Assembly: GCA_002307315.1 (NCBI GenBank)
Contig: DBTZ01000058.1
Coordinates: 1,300-53,364, forward strand
DNA from: Alphaproteobacteria bacterium UBA1303
Lineage (GTDB): Bacteria; Pseudomonadota; Alphaproteobacteria; Micropepsales; Micropepsaceae
Direction of reading: 5' to 3'
Length of the DNA stretch: 52,065 bases
The position numbers were made by a program, and so were the translations under genes. Below are positions 8,904 through 17,585 of the stretch, in pieces. Positions within the stretch are counted from its first letter, which is position 1; the number at the start of each line of letters is the position of its first letter. The notes beneath the pieces were generated by a model. The model made no database searches. It was not told the DNA's origin and saw only the letters and a list, made by a program, of their open reading frames with translations.

Positions 8904-9082
8904 ACGTAAAGTTGCACATAAGCGCCGTAGCTACTGTTTGTGTGCAGACGGTTGTACTGTTGAATAATAGTACAAATTCACCCGGCGCAACGAGCCGTTT
9001 AGGTTTGCCATTTAGGATCCCCATCAATGTCCTAGGGCGGAATATACCGGCGGAAGCCGGCAGCGAAGCCTGAGAAGTTTTT

Positions 9083-10417
9083 TTGGCGAACCGAATGGCA
9101 GTAGAACGCAAAAATCCCCCAGTCTATCTTCTTGGCGGCTTTGTTGCCGGCTTGGTGGCTGCGGCGGCATATGCCTCCCTCGATGCCGAGATGCTGACTG
9201 CTGCCGGTATTCTTGTGGCGGTTTCCGGTATGACGGTCTTCGGACTCGGATGGCTTGCCGAACGCTCGGATGTGCGCCTACTCGATCGCGAGACCAGCTA
9301 CCGCGCCTTTTTCGAGAATGCCGTCGAGGGGGTTTTCCGCACAACGCCGGATGGCCGCTATATCTCCGTCAATATGGCGTTGGCCAAGATCTACGGGTAT
9401 GCCACGCCTGCCGCGCTGATCGACGGGTTGACCGACATCGCCAGCCAGCTCTACGTCGATGCGAACCGGCGCGACGAGTTCAAGGCGCTGATGGACGCCA
9501 ACGATCAGGTGACGAATTTCGTTTCCGAGATTCGCCGCGGCGACGGTTCGACCATCTGGATTTCCGAAAATGCCAGGGCAGTGCGCGATTGGAACGGACG
9601 CATTCTCTGCTACGAAGGCTTGGTCGAGGACGTAACGGCGAAAATCGATGCCGAGCAGACTATCCGTGTTGCCTTGCGCGAAGCCGAAGATGCCAACCGC
9701 GCCAAAACCGCCTTTCTTTCGGCGATGAGCCACGAATTGCGTACGCCGCTCAACGCCATCATCGGCTTTTCGGAGATCGTCAAGGACGAACTGTTGGGGC
9801 CGTCGAACATGCCGGCCTATCGAGACTATGCCAATGACATCCACGTCAGCGGCGTCAGGCTGTTGGCGATCATCAACGACATTCTCGACGCTTCCAAGCT
9901 CGAATGTGGGCAGGTTGCGTTGGCCTGCGAGCCCTGTGATGTGCGGGTGCTGGTGCAGGATGCGGTGGCTTTCGCCCAGACGTTGACCGGCGACAAGCGG
10001 GAGGTGGCGATCGAGATCGATTCGACACCGCCGGAAATCGACGTCGATGCCAATCGGTTCCAGCAATGTCTGGTCAAGCTGTTGGCCAACGCCTTCAAGT
10101 TCACCCCGCAGGGCGGAAATATCAAGATCAGTGCGACCGCGGATGCCGACGGCGGTATGCGGATCGCGGTCGCCGATACCGGCATCGGCATGGAGCCGTC
10201 GCTGATCGCCGCCGCGCTCGAGCCGTTCCACCAACTCGACGGCTCGTTGGCCCGGCGTTTCGGCGGCACCGGGCTGGGTCTGTCGATCACCAAAGCGCTG
10301 GTCGAGCTGCACGGCGGCACACTGGCGATCGAAAGCGTCGTCGGCAACGGCACCGAGGTCGCCATTCACCTGCCGCCAGAGCGGGTTCTGGCTCCCGCGC
10401 AAACGGCAGTAGCATAA
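9083..10417 (+). CDS. PAS-domain membrane sensor histidine kinase
   Basis: About 444 aa. Two membrane helices near residues 11-50 (VYLLGGFVAGLVAAAAYA and a second hydrophobic run ending GLGWLAE). A PAS domain follows (about 70-195: YRAFFENAVEGVFRTTPDGR ... YEGLVEDVTA). Then HisKA with phospho-acceptor His in MSHELRTPLNAIIGFSEI (~215) and HATPase_c with LLANAFKFTP (N box), VADTGIGMEP (G1) and FGGTGLGLS (G2). No receiver domain and no response regulator gene nearby, so it is an orphan kinase, similar in style to DivJ/PleC kinases. Start unclear: TTG 9083 has GAGAAG 5 bp upstream; ATG 9095 is possible. Queuosine gene queC follows after 27 bp. Confidence 0.88.
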   Translation: MANRMAVERKNPPVYLLGGFVAGLVAAAAYASLDAEMLTAAGILVAVSGMTVFGLGWLAERSDVRLLDRETSYRAFFENAVEGVFRTTPDGRYISVNMALAKIYGYATPAALIDGLTDIASQLYVDANRRDEFKALMDANDQVTNFVSEIRRGDGSTIWISENARAVRDWNGRILCYEGLVEDVTAKIDAEQTIRVALREAEDANRAKTAFLSAMSHELRTPLNAIIGFSEIVKDELLGPSNMPAYRDYANDIHVSGVRLLAIINDILDASKLECGQVALACEPCDVRVLVQDAVAFAQTLTGDKREVAIEIDSTPPEIDVDANRFQQCLVKLLANAFKFTPQGGNIKISATADADGGMRIAVADTGIGMEPSLIAAALEPFHQLDGSLARRFGGTGLGLSITKALVELHGGTLAIESVVGNGTEVAIHLPPERVLAPAQTAVA

Positions 10418-10444
10418 GCGGCCGGGACGCGATATTTTGGCCGA

Positions 10445-11143
10445 ATGAACCAAGACGGCGTCATCGTACTGTTTTCCGGCGGCCAGGATTCGACCACCTG
10501 CCTGGCCTGGGCCTTAACCCGCTTCGCCCGGGTCGAAACCCTCGGTTTCGACTACGGTCAGCGTCACGCGATCGAACTTCGGGCGCGGCTTCGCGTGCTG
10601 GCGGGTTTCCGTACCTCCTATCCCGAGTGGACGGCGAAGCTGGGCGAAGATCATCTGCTCACGCTTGACGTGCTCAAACAGATCGGCGGCAGCGCGTTGA
10701 CCGATGCGGTGAAGATCGAAATGGGCACCGACGGCCTGCCGACCTCGTTCGTGCCGGGGCGCAACGTTCTGTTCTTGACCGCCGCGGCGGCCCTCGGATA
10801 TCGGCGGGGCATATCCGATCTGGTCGGCGGCATGTGCGAGACCGACTATTCCGGTTACCCCGACTGCCGCGAGAAGACCATCGCGGCGACCGCAGAGGCG
10901 TTGAGTTTGGCACTCGGCCAGAGAATCGAAGTTCATACGCCGCTGATGCACCTCGACAAGGCCGCGACCTGGCGGCTGGCCGAAGAACTGGGCGGCAAGA
11001 CCCTGGTCGATTTGATCGTAGAGGAAACCGTCACCTGTTACGAAGGCGACCGCACTCACCGCCACGATTGGGGCTATGGCTGCGGCGTCTGTCCGGCCTG
11101 TCAACTCCGGGCCAGGGGCTACGAGACGTACCGTCGGTCATGA
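10445..11143 (+). CDS. queC: 7-cyano-7-deazaguanine synthase QueC
   Basis: Converts 7-carboxy-7-deazaguanine to preQ0 with ATP and ammonia, in queuosine biosynthesis. The N-terminal PP-loop LFSGGQDSTTCLAWA (~10-24) binds ATP. The zinc site near the C-terminus is CxxCxxC-type in YGCGVCPACQLRARGY, preceded by ETVTCYEGDRTHRHDWG. 232 aa is the family length. It overlaps queE (ATGA), so the two are translationally coupled. QueD and QueF are not in this window. The upstream histidine kinase ends only 27 bp before, so shared transcription is possible, though no functional link is known. Confidence 0.96.
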   Translation: MNQDGVIVLFSGGQDSTTCLAWALTRFARVETLGFDYGQRHAIELRARLRVLAGFRTSYPEWTAKLGEDHLLTLDVLKQIGGSALTDAVKIEMGTDGLPTSFVPGRNVLFLTAAAALGYRRGISDLVGGMCETDYSGYPDCREKTIAATAEALSLALGQRIEVHTPLMHLDKAATWRLAEELGGKTLVDLIVEETVTCYEGDRTHRHDWGYGCGVCPACQLRARGYETYRRS

Positions 11144-11775
11144 CCTATGCAGTGAAAGAAATCTTCTACACCTTGCAGGGCGAGGGCGCCCGCGCCGGAC
11201 GTGCCGCGGTTTTTTTGCGTTTTGCTGGCTGCAATTTATGGTCCGGGCGCGATGCGGACCGGGTGCGGGCGGTTTGCCGCTTCTGCGACACCGACTTCCT
11301 GGGCACCGACGGCGAGGGCGGCGGTTCCTTCGCCGATCCGCACGGTTTGGCAAAAGCGGTGGCGGCCCTGTGGCCGAAGGACCGCGAGGCGCAACCCTAC
11401 GTCGTCTGTACCGGCGGCGAACCGCTACTGCAACTCGACAACGCGCTGATTGAGGCACTGCACGATGAAGGCTTCGAGATAGCGCTGGAGACCAACGGTA
11501 CGCTGGCGGCGCCGGCAGGCATCGAGTGGATCTGCGTCAGCCCTAAAGCCGGTGCGATCTTAAGGCAGAATTCTGGCCAGGAACTCAAGCTGGTCTATCC
11601 GCAAGCGGGCGCTTTGCCGGAACGGTATGCCGAATTGGTTTTCGACCATTTCTTTCTGCAGCCGATGGACGGGGCGAATCGGCACGCTCACATGCGTGCC
11701 GCCGTGGACTATTGCCTGACCCATCCGCAATGGCGGCTGAGCCTGCAAACCCACAAGATTGCCGAATTTAAATAG
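11140..11775 (+). CDS. queE: 7-carboxy-7-deazaguanine synthase QueE (radical SAM)
   Basis: Radical SAM enzyme that contracts 6-carboxy-tetrahydropterin to 7-carboxy-7-deazaguanine. The ATG overlaps the queC stop, giving 211 aa beginning MTYAVKEIFYTLQGEG. Cluster cysteines are in CNLWSGRDADRVRAVCRFCD, i.e. C-X14-C-X2-C, the QueE variant of the CX3CX2C motif. VVCTGGEPLLQLD is the SAM-binding GGEP motif and ALETNGTL the following strand. The C-terminal LSLQTHKIAEFK is close to the family's LQTHK end. Longer upstream extensions of the frame run through queC and are not used. Confidence 0.96.
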   Translation: MTYAVKEIFYTLQGEGARAGRAAVFLRFAGCNLWSGRDADRVRAVCRFCDTDFLGTDGEGGGSFADPHGLAKAVAALWPKDREAQPYVVCTGGEPLLQLDNALIEALHDEGFEIALETNGTLAAPAGIEWICVSPKAGAILRQNSGQELKLVYPQAGALPERYAELVFDHFFLQPMDGANRHAHMRAAVDYCLTHPQWRLSLQTHKIAEFK

Positions 11776-11778
11776 GAT

Positions 11779-11970
11779 TCAGCGCCGGAACGTCAAAAGA
11801 TCGCCGAGCGAACCGAACATTTCGCCAATGAATGCGACCAATCCCTGGGGCGACAGCGTTTCTTCGTATTCCTCGGCAAGATCGTAGACGCGTTCGTCGC
11901 GGGCGCGTCGCATCGCATCCGCATTCGATCCGTTTCTTACTATTGCAGGAATCGGTTTCATGGCGCGCAT
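11779..11970 (-). CDS. Small hypothetical protein
   Basis: 63 aa, begins MRAMKPIPAIVRNG and ends MFGSLGDLLTFRR. It is charged in the first half (MRRARDERVYDLAEEYEE) and hydrophobic in the second (LVAFIGEMFGSLGDLL). No family is recognised. A second in-frame ATG follows three codons in. Its stop lies 4 bp after the queE stop on the other strand, a spacing usual for real convergent genes, and codon use is not unlike its neighbours. It could still be a chance frame. Confidence 0.4.
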   Translation of the reverse strand: MRAMKPIPAIVRNGSNADAMRRARDERVYDLAEEYEETLSPQGLVAFIGEMFGSLGDLLTFRR

Positions 11971-12284
11971 CCGAGATCGTTAAGATACCACACTAGCCGG
12001 TCGGGGTTTGTAAAAAGTAAAAGATATAATTTTAGGCAATGGTGCAAAACAGCCGAAGTCTCTTAACGCGCGGCAACCATGTCGCAAAAAATTCGCAATT
12101 ATTGAACGCTGCCGGAGCACGGCATTAACGAGCGAAAAAGCGGTGATGTCTATTTTCGATCGGGCAGCTTCGGAAAAACGAAAAAAACGTTTTTTGTCCG
12201 AAACGGCGACAAAGTGTAGGACCGCAGCATTCAATCGCTTCTGCGAAACGATGAAATGCTTCGTCAACGCGTCGGGGAAGTCGA
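11971..12284. other. Intergenic region, AT-rich, no supported gene
   Basis: About 310 bp between the small minus-strand frame and the next kinase. It is clearly more AT-rich than the genes. It contains the palindrome AAAAAACGTTTTTT at about 12184-12197 and TTAA/TTAACG motifs at about 12061 and 12125. A 63-codon frame at 12143-12334 overlaps the kinase start and looks fortuitous. The stretch probably holds promoters for the kinase. Confidence 0.5.
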
Positions 12285-13520
12285 ATGGGTTCGTTTGGCG
12301 AGAGCCGTTCCGTCGGAGCGGCCGTCGAGGATGACGTCGCAGCGGAGCGAGCCGGCGACTTGGCCTTGCCACTGACGGCCTTCGAGAACACGTCGATCTG
12401 TGCGTATGTCTACGAACAGTTCCTAGCCGACGATACCTTGGTGGCCGCCGCGGTGGTCGATGGCGAAGGTCGGGTCGTCGGCATCGTCAACCGCCTTATG
12501 TTCATGGCGCGATATGCCCAACGCTACATTCCGGAAATCTACGCCAAGCGTTCGATTATGGCGCTGGCCAATTCGCGGCCTTTTTTGATCGACGAAAATG
12601 TATCGGTGGCGGAACTTGCCGCGATGATCGCGCTCGATCACGTCGATGCCCTGCGCGAGTGTTTCGTGGTGACGCGCGAAGGCCGCTATCTCGGCATTGG
12701 CACCAGCGAAGCGTTGGTCCGCGCCAAGCTGACGCTGCTGTCCTTGCGGGAACAGCAATTGCGCACGGCGCTGCTGGCGGCACACGAAGCCAGTCAGACC
12801 AAGAGCAATTTTCTGGCTTTGATGAGCCACGAACTGCGCACGCCGCTCAACGCCATCATCGGTTTTTCCGAAATTCTGACCGGCGAGCTTTTCGGCCCGC
12901 ATTCGGTTCCCCGCTACGGCGAATATGCCGGCGATATTATGCAGGCGGGCAAGCATCTTTTGGCGCTGATCAACGACATTCTCGATTTGTCGAAAGCCGA
13001 AGCCGGTCGCCTCGATCTGAACCGCGAAAGAATTTTTTTGCCTGAAATGTTCGACGAGTGCCTGCGGTTGGTGCGCGAACGGGCAAAATCGCAGGGGCTC
13101 TCCCTGGTTAAAACGGTCCCGTCCAACCTGCCGGATCTCGAAGCTGACCGTCTGCGTTTGAAGCAGATTCTGCTCAATTTGCTCAGCAATGCAGTTAAGT
13201 TCACGCCGCCGGGTGGCGAAATCGAACTGGCGGCGCGGCGCAATTCGGACGGCGGCATCGCCTTGCGCATCCGCGACACCGGCTTAGGCATCGCGCCGGA
13301 AAACATCGCTTTGGCGCTGGAGCCATTCCGGCAGATTGCTTCTCCGCTGGCGCGTAAAAGCGATGGCACCGGCCTTGGCTTGTCTCTGGTCAAATCGTTG
13401 ACCGAACTGATGGGCGGTAAGCTGTCGATCCAGAGCGTGCCTAACCAGGGCACCACGGTACACGTCTCGTTTCCGTCATCCTCGGCCGTCGAGCGAGAAG
13501 ATACTTCGGAGGCTCAGTAG
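12285..13520 (+). CDS. Sensor histidine kinase with CBS-like N-terminal domain
   Basis: 411 aa, no membrane segment seen, so cytoplasmic. Residues ~40-145 resemble a CBS pair or related ligand-binding module: VAAAVVDGEGRVVGIVNRLM, RPFLIDENVSVAELAAMI and CFVVTREGRYLGIGTSEAL. A short coiled segment (LSLREQQLRTALLAAHEA) leads to HisKA with MSHELRTPLNAIIGFSEI, then HATPase_c with LLSNAVKFTPPGG, IRDTGLGIAPENI and DGTGLGLSLVKS. The start has GGGGAAG 6 bp upstream. No receiver domain or cognate regulator nearby. The kinase core is very like that of the kinase at 9083. It overlaps the end of the nitroreductase on the other strand by 7 bp. Confidence 0.87.
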   Translation: MGSFGESRSVGAAVEDDVAAERAGDLALPLTAFENTSICAYVYEQFLADDTLVAAAVVDGEGRVVGIVNRLMFMARYAQRYIPEIYAKRSIMALANSRPFLIDENVSVAELAAMIALDHVDALRECFVVTREGRYLGIGTSEALVRAKLTLLSLREQQLRTALLAAHEASQTKSNFLALMSHELRTPLNAIIGFSEILTGELFGPHSVPRYGEYAGDIMQAGKHLLALINDILDLSKAEAGRLDLNRERIFLPEMFDECLRLVRERAKSQGLSLVKTVPSNLPDLEADRLRLKQILLNLLSNAVKFTPPGGEIELAARRNSDGGIALRIRDTGLGIAPENIALALEPFRQIASPLARKSDGTGLGLSLVKSLTELMGGKLSIQSVPNQGTTVHVSFPSSSAVEREDTSEAQ

Positions 13521-14110
13521 CGCGTCGTAAGCTCCGCCGGATCCGGGCGCGGGCGCTCGACGAGCGGTACAGACGATTTGCCGAGATAGACGAAACCGGC
13601 GATCCGTTCGGTAGGGCCGAGCCCGATTCGCGCCAGTACCGGGGGATCATAGGCAAACCACTCGGTCAGCCAGGCTCCGACATAGCCCAGCGCGTGAGCG
13701 GCCAACAGCAGATTCTGGCAAGCCGCCCCGGCCGATAGTATCTGTTCCCATTCGGGAACCGCCAAGCCCGAGCGGGCGCGGCTGACCACGCCGACAACGA
13801 TAGGGGCGCGCAGGAAGCGCCCCATTTCCTGGGTTTCGCGTTCCGGCGACAGAGTTTCTCTTGCTTTGAGAATTTCGACCAGCATCTTGCCGAAACGGGT
13901 GCGGGATTCGCCCTCGAACAGGATGAAACGCCAGGGAAACAGCTTGCCGTGGTCGGGCGTGCGCGCCGCCGCGTTCAGGATGATCTCCATTTCCTCCGGC
14001 GACGGGCCGGGGGCGGACATCGCGGCGGCTTTGGCCGAGCGGCGGCTGAGCAGCAGGTTCAGCATCCCGGGCGCCGTCAGGTTCAGAGCGGGAGGGGAAG
14101 AAATAACCAT
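13514..14110 (-). CDS. Nitroreductase family protein
   Basis: FMN-dependent nitroreductase fold, 198 aa from the ATG at 14110 (MVISSPPALNLTAPGMLN). Motifs: LLSRRSAKAAAM near the N-terminus (FMN phosphate contact), AAARTPDHGKLFPWRFI, then GAACQNLLLAAHALGYVGAW and FVYLGKSS. The TPDHGKLxPWRF segment is that of the YdjA type, small enzymes whose physiological substrate is unknown. The frame can be extended to 14401, but the extra part reads through cysE leader and coding sequence and is not expected to be translated. Divergent from cysE with 160 bp between; convergent with the kinase. Confidence 0.88.
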   Translation of the reverse strand: MVISSPPALNLTAPGMLNLLLSRRSAKAAAMSAPGPSPEEMEIILNAAARTPDHGKLFPWRFILFEGESRTRFGKMLVEILKARETLSPERETQEMGRFLRAPIVVGVVSRARSGLAVPEWEQILSAGAACQNLLLAAHALGYVGAWLTEWFAYDPPVLARIGLGPTERIAGFVYLGKSSVPLVERPRPDPAELTTRY

Positions 14111-14270
14111 GTTAAGCCTATGCCTATAATTTACGAAGAATATAGAGCGCTTCTCGAAATTTGGGGATCCGGTTTCGCTACAAGCACGAAAAACAAATCG
14201 CAGTGGGGCAGCCGGACGAACGTTTGGAATTCCGCGTAAATGCTGTAAATTGGTACGCTTGGAGGGCTTT

Positions 14271-15092
14271 ATGGCCATCATGATCGAAAAAATGGCGTCG
14301 TGCGACCCGATCTGGGCGGATTTGCGCCACCAAGCCGATGAGTTGGCGGCGCGCGAGCCGACGCTGGCCAGTTTCGTGCATTCCACGATCCTACACCACA
14401 ACCGGCTGGAAGACGCGCTGTCCTATCATTTGGCCCGGAAGATCGGCGGCGAGGAAATCGACCAGATGCACGCTCGCGAGATCTTCGACGAGGCTCTGAC
14501 GGCCGATTCGGATATCGGAGCAGCGGTACGCGCCGACCTTTCGGCTGTGTTCGAACGCGATCCGGCCTGCCACGCTTATGTCGAGGCCTTTCTGTTCTTC
14601 AAGGGGTTCCACGCGCTGCAATGCTACCGCATTGCCCACTGGCTGTGGGGGCAGGGGCGCACCGGCATGGCGCTGTTCTTCCAAAGCCGCATGTCGACCC
14701 TGTTCGACGTCGACATTCATCCGGCGGCGAAAATCGGCCGCGGCATCTTGATCGACCATGCCACCGGGGTGGTAATCGGCGAGACTGCAGTGGTCGAGGA
14801 CGACGTATCGATGCTGCACGACGTGACGCTCGGCGGCACCGGCAAGGAAGACGGCGACCGCCATCCCAAGGTTCGCCGCGGCGTACTGCTGTCGATGGGG
14901 GCAAAGGTGCTCGGCAACATCGAGATCGGCGAATATTCGCGCATCGGTGCCGGTTCGGTGGTGCTGAAGTCGGTGCCGGCGCACTGCACCGCAGTCGGCG
15001 TGCCGGCAAAGGTCGTCCACTGCCCGGATTGCGACCGTCCTTCGCAGGATATGGTTCAGTTCATCGAAGCCGACGACGACAAGACCGAGTGA
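14271..15092 (+). CDS. cysE: Serine O-acetyltransferase
   Basis: Makes O-acetylserine from serine and acetyl-CoA, the first step of cysteine synthesis. N-terminal helical domain (WADLRHQADELAAREPTLAS, ~20-45) and C-terminal left-handed beta-helix of hexapeptide repeats (FDVDIHPAAKIGRGILIDHA, GVVIGETAVVEDDVSMLHDV, TLGGTGKEDGDRHPKV, KVLGNIEIGEYSRIGAGSVV). The catalytic His and Asp lie in the DIHPAAKIG/DHATG region. Length 273 aa is usual. ATG 14271 has GGAGGG five bases upstream; an upstream TTG in frame at 14250 is less likely. No assimilatory sulfur genes lie next to it. Confidence 0.95.
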   Translation: MAIMIEKMASCDPIWADLRHQADELAAREPTLASFVHSTILHHNRLEDALSYHLARKIGGEEIDQMHAREIFDEALTADSDIGAAVRADLSAVFERDPACHAYVEAFLFFKGFHALQCYRIAHWLWGQGRTGMALFFQSRMSTLFDVDIHPAAKIGRGILIDHATGVVIGETAVVEDDVSMLHDVTLGGTGKEDGDRHPKVRRGVLLSMGAKVLGNIEIGEYSRIGAGSVVLKSVPAHCTAVGVPAKVVHCPDCDRPSQDMVQFIEADDDKTE

Positions 15093-15137
15093 TTCCGTCC
15101 GGCGATGAGCACGATCCGCCGCGGTATCGTGTTGCGT

Positions 15138-17054
15138 CTATGCCACGATATTCTGCGCCGTTTTGGAAATCTGCTGACATTTGGCGGTGGTTTCCTCGAT
15201 CAACGACGAGACGCTGGATACCCGTTCGGTAACGTTGCTCATCTGTTTTTCCAGCGCATGCGCCATCTCCAGCAATTGCTTGTTGCCGGCGCGGATGGCG
15301 ACTTCGCTGGCTTGAGTCGATTCCGCCAACTCGCGGGTCTGCGCGGCCAAATGTTTCACCTCGCTGGCGACCACCTCGAAACCGCGTCCGGCTTCGCCGG
15401 CACGCGCGGCCTCGATCGCCGCGTTGAGCGCCAGCATGTTGGTCTGGCTGGCGATGTGGATAATGTCTTCGCGCGATTTTTCGAATACGGCCAGTTTGGT
15501 TTCGGCGGCGTGGATGTTGTCACGTACCGAAGTCGCCATGTGATGGATGCCTTCGACCTGCCCGCTGATGGCGGCGATCGCCGAGGCACCGTCTTTGCTG
15601 CCGGACGTAACCTCGTCCATTGCGGAAATGATTTCTTGGACGTGTCCTTCGAGTTCGACGGCTTTGGCTTCTTTTTCCTGGTTGAGCCGGTTGATGTCTT
15701 CAATCATTTGCTGCATGTCGCCAAGTTCGCGCATCTTTTCCGCCACTGCCTCGTGTTCGTGTTCGGCCTGGGCGCGGTTGTAGTTGATGCAGTTTTCGAC
15801 GTGGTTCTCGCCGTTGGCAATGGCGGCGGCGAAGTGTTTGCAGTTGCCGTAGCCGCAGGCGTAACAGTTGACGTTCCGGCTCGGTTCGTCGCGTTTGTAT
15901 AGGCTGTCGAAAACTTTTTCGTATTCTTCGTCCGAAACGTGACGTTTTTCGGCATGATGCGATTTGTCTTGGTAGGCTCTCAAGAAATCGCGCAAGTCGA
16001 GTTCCCGGTCGAACTGTTCGAACAACGGATAGACTTCTTTGCCGTCCCGTTGTTCCGTCTTCTGTCGCAGCCGCTCGGCTTTGAGACCGTTCATCTTGAC
16101 GTCGACGTCGTCGATACTGATGTCTTTACCGGTGCCGGTACCGAGATTGCAGCCGTGGGCGCAGTTCAAAATATCGATCAATAGCGGCAACTCTTTGCCG
16201 TTCTTGGCTCGATCGGCGTAATCTTTGAGATAGCCGTAGGCGTGATCGACGCCTTCGACCTGCCGCACCCACGCCGCGCCGCCGGTATGATAGTCGACGT
16301 TTTCGCGAAGGCCGCCTGGGCGGGAGAACGTCAGACCGAGACCGCAGCCGATGTCGTCGAAATCGTGTTCCTCATAATCGCCGAAACGGATACCGTTACG
16401 TACGGCATATTCCTTGAGCTTCTTGTAGGTGACGTTGTATCCCACCAGTTCATCGGTATCCTCGAATTCCTGCACCTTGCCGAGGCATGGGGATAGAAAC
16501 GCAATTTTGTCTTGCACCCCGACATACTTACGCAAATAGACGGCGGTACACAGCGTCGGGCTATGCACCGGCGCCAGCCATTCGATCAGCTCCGGTTTGT
16601 GTTTTTCGATGAAAGAGACGATAGCCGGACAAGGCTGGGCGATGACCGATTTGAGTTTTTTCTCGCCGATCGCCTTGAGGTAGGCCCAGGTAGTGATGTC
16701 GGCACCTAACGAGACGTCGTAAATCAGGTTGACCCCGGCGCGCTTGAGGAAGCCGAAAACCCGCCGGTAGTCGTCGAAATTGAACCGGACGGCAGGGGCA
16801 GCGACGACGGAGATTTTCGTGCCACTTCTCAGATCGGCGAAGAACCGCTCGGTATCATCGTGGTAATCGCGCGCCAGATGGTCGCAGACATCGATGCAAT
16901 GGCCGCAGAGAATGCATAAGTCGGGATTGGTGCGGACTTTGTTTCGGCCGTCGTCCGCCCGATACGCAACGTTGGCACCATCAACCGGGCATTCGGCAAT
17001 GCATTTGTTGCAGCCGGCACATTTCTCTTCGTTTAAAGTAATTGATACTGCCAT
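15138..17054 (-). CDS. Iron-only-hydrogenase-like sensor fused to chemoreceptor signalling domain
   Basis: 638 aa, no membrane segment. Domains in order: two [4Fe-4S] ferredoxin motifs (Cys12/15/18/22 and 47/50/53/57); an iron-only hydrogenase large-subunit core with all four H-cluster cysteines in place (Cys142 in AQPCPAIV, Cys190 in SPCLGK, Cys298 and Cys302 in ILNCAHGC); an Fe-S domain with Cys397/400/405/422 (NCYACGYGNC); a coiled coil; and an MCP signalling hairpin (~470-638) with TNMLALNAAIEAARAGEAG and FEVVASEVKHLAAQ. The catalytic loop shows PCPA, so the proton-shuttle cysteine of true hydrogenases is absent, as in sensory [FeFe] hydrogenases. Inferred role: sensing H2 or redox state and signalling to a chemotaxis kinase. 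ATG 17054 has GGGGAAAC upstream and is preferred to 17072. Confidence 0.85.
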   Translation of the reverse strand: MAVSITLNEEKCAGCNKCIAECPVDGANVAYRADDGRNKVRTNPDLCILCGHCIDVCDHLARDYHDDTERFFADLRSGTKISVVAAPAVRFNFDDYRRVFGFLKRAGVNLIYDVSLGADITTWAYLKAIGEKKLKSVIAQPCPAIVSFIEKHKPELIEWLAPVHSPTLCTAVYLRKYVGVQDKIAFLSPCLGKVQEFEDTDELVGYNVTYKKLKEYAVRNGIRFGDYEEHDFDDIGCGLGLTFSRPGGLRENVDYHTGGAAWVRQVEGVDHAYGYLKDYADRAKNGKELPLLIDILNCAHGCNLGTGTGKDISIDDVDVKMNGLKAERLRQKTEQRDGKEVYPLFEQFDRELDLRDFLRAYQDKSHHAEKRHVSDEEYEKVFDSLYKRDEPSRNVNCYACGYGNCKHFAAAIANGENHVENCINYNRAQAEHEHEAVAEKMRELGDMQQMIEDINRLNQEKEAKAVELEGHVQEIISAMDEVTSGSKDGASAIAAISGQVEGIHHMATSVRDNIHAAETKLAVFEKSREDIIHIASQTNMLALNAAIEAARAGEAGRGFEVVASEVKHLAAQTRELAESTQASEVAIRAGNKQLLEMAHALEKQMSNVTERVSSVSSLIEETTAKCQQISKTAQNIVA

Positions 17055-17351
17055 TGTTTCCCCATTCGGCATATTCTAAGTAGATAGAATAATGTAACGT
17101 GCGATTTATCCGGGAATATTGCTTAATCAATACCTTAAACTATAAATAAAATGATGTTTTTTGCTCAGAAAACGCGCTGTATTTGATTGTTATTACTGTA
17201 CAATGTGTATTGTCGGTTGTATATGTTAGTTTTTTATTAGTATATTACTATTCGCGTGTTGACGTCTCTATCATCCCGTTCGGTGGGCAAAGGTGCTTGA
17301 CCGCCCCTCTGCGTCATGTCACTCCACTCATGCCCTGCAAAGGAGTCGACT
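17055..17351. promoter_or_regulatory. AT-rich divergent promoter region
   Basis: About 300 bp between the hydrogenase-like sensor (minus) and the DUF3126-type gene (plus). It is the most AT-rich part of the window, with long runs free of GC. An inverted repeat ATTG-N6-CAAT lies at 17118-17131, about 64 bp before the sensor start. It has FNR/CRP-like symmetry but is two bases shorter in the spacer than a standard FNR box. No gene is supported inside. Confidence 0.35.
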
Positions 17352-17582
17352 TTGACACGCAGCGAAATATGGCGGGTCGAGAAGTATTTGCGGAATCTTT
17401 TTCGCCTCGACACCATCACATTAGTCGAACGGCCCAAACAGACCGATTCGGTTGAAGTTCATATCGGCGGTGAGTTCATCGGCGTCATCTTCAAGGACGA
17501 AGAAGACGGCGACGTCTCCTATGCCTTCAACATGGCTATTCTGGAAATGGATTTACCCGATCCGCCGCCGAGCCGGACGTGA
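17352..17582 (+). CDS. DUF3126-type small protein
   Basis: 76 aa from a TTG start with AAAGGAG six bases upstream. The body (SEIWRVEKYLRNLF, DTITLVERPKQTDSVEVHIG, GEFIGVIFKDEEDGDVSYAF, NMAILEMDL) follows the conserved alphaproteobacterial DUF3126 pattern nearly end to end. No biochemical function is known for the family. An ATG at 17316 would add 12 residues (MSLHSCPAKEST) but lacks a ribosome site. Divergent from the hydrogenase-like sensor; convergent with the membrane protein at 17586, 3 bp apart. Confidence 0.85.
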   Translation: MTRSEIWRVEKYLRNLFRLDTITLVERPKQTDSVEVHIGGEFIGVIFKDEEDGDVSYAFNMAILEMDLPDPPPSRT

Positions 17583-17585
17583 TCG

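Noticed and set aside
12143..12334. 63-codon frame before the CBS-type kinase
   Set aside because: Overlaps the kinase start in another frame and lies in AT-rich leader; lysine/arginine/serine-rich without pattern.
17118..17131. ATTG-N6-CAAT as a true FNR box
   Set aside because: TTG and CAA are separated by 6 rather than 8 bases, so it is listed only as a weak inverted repeat.
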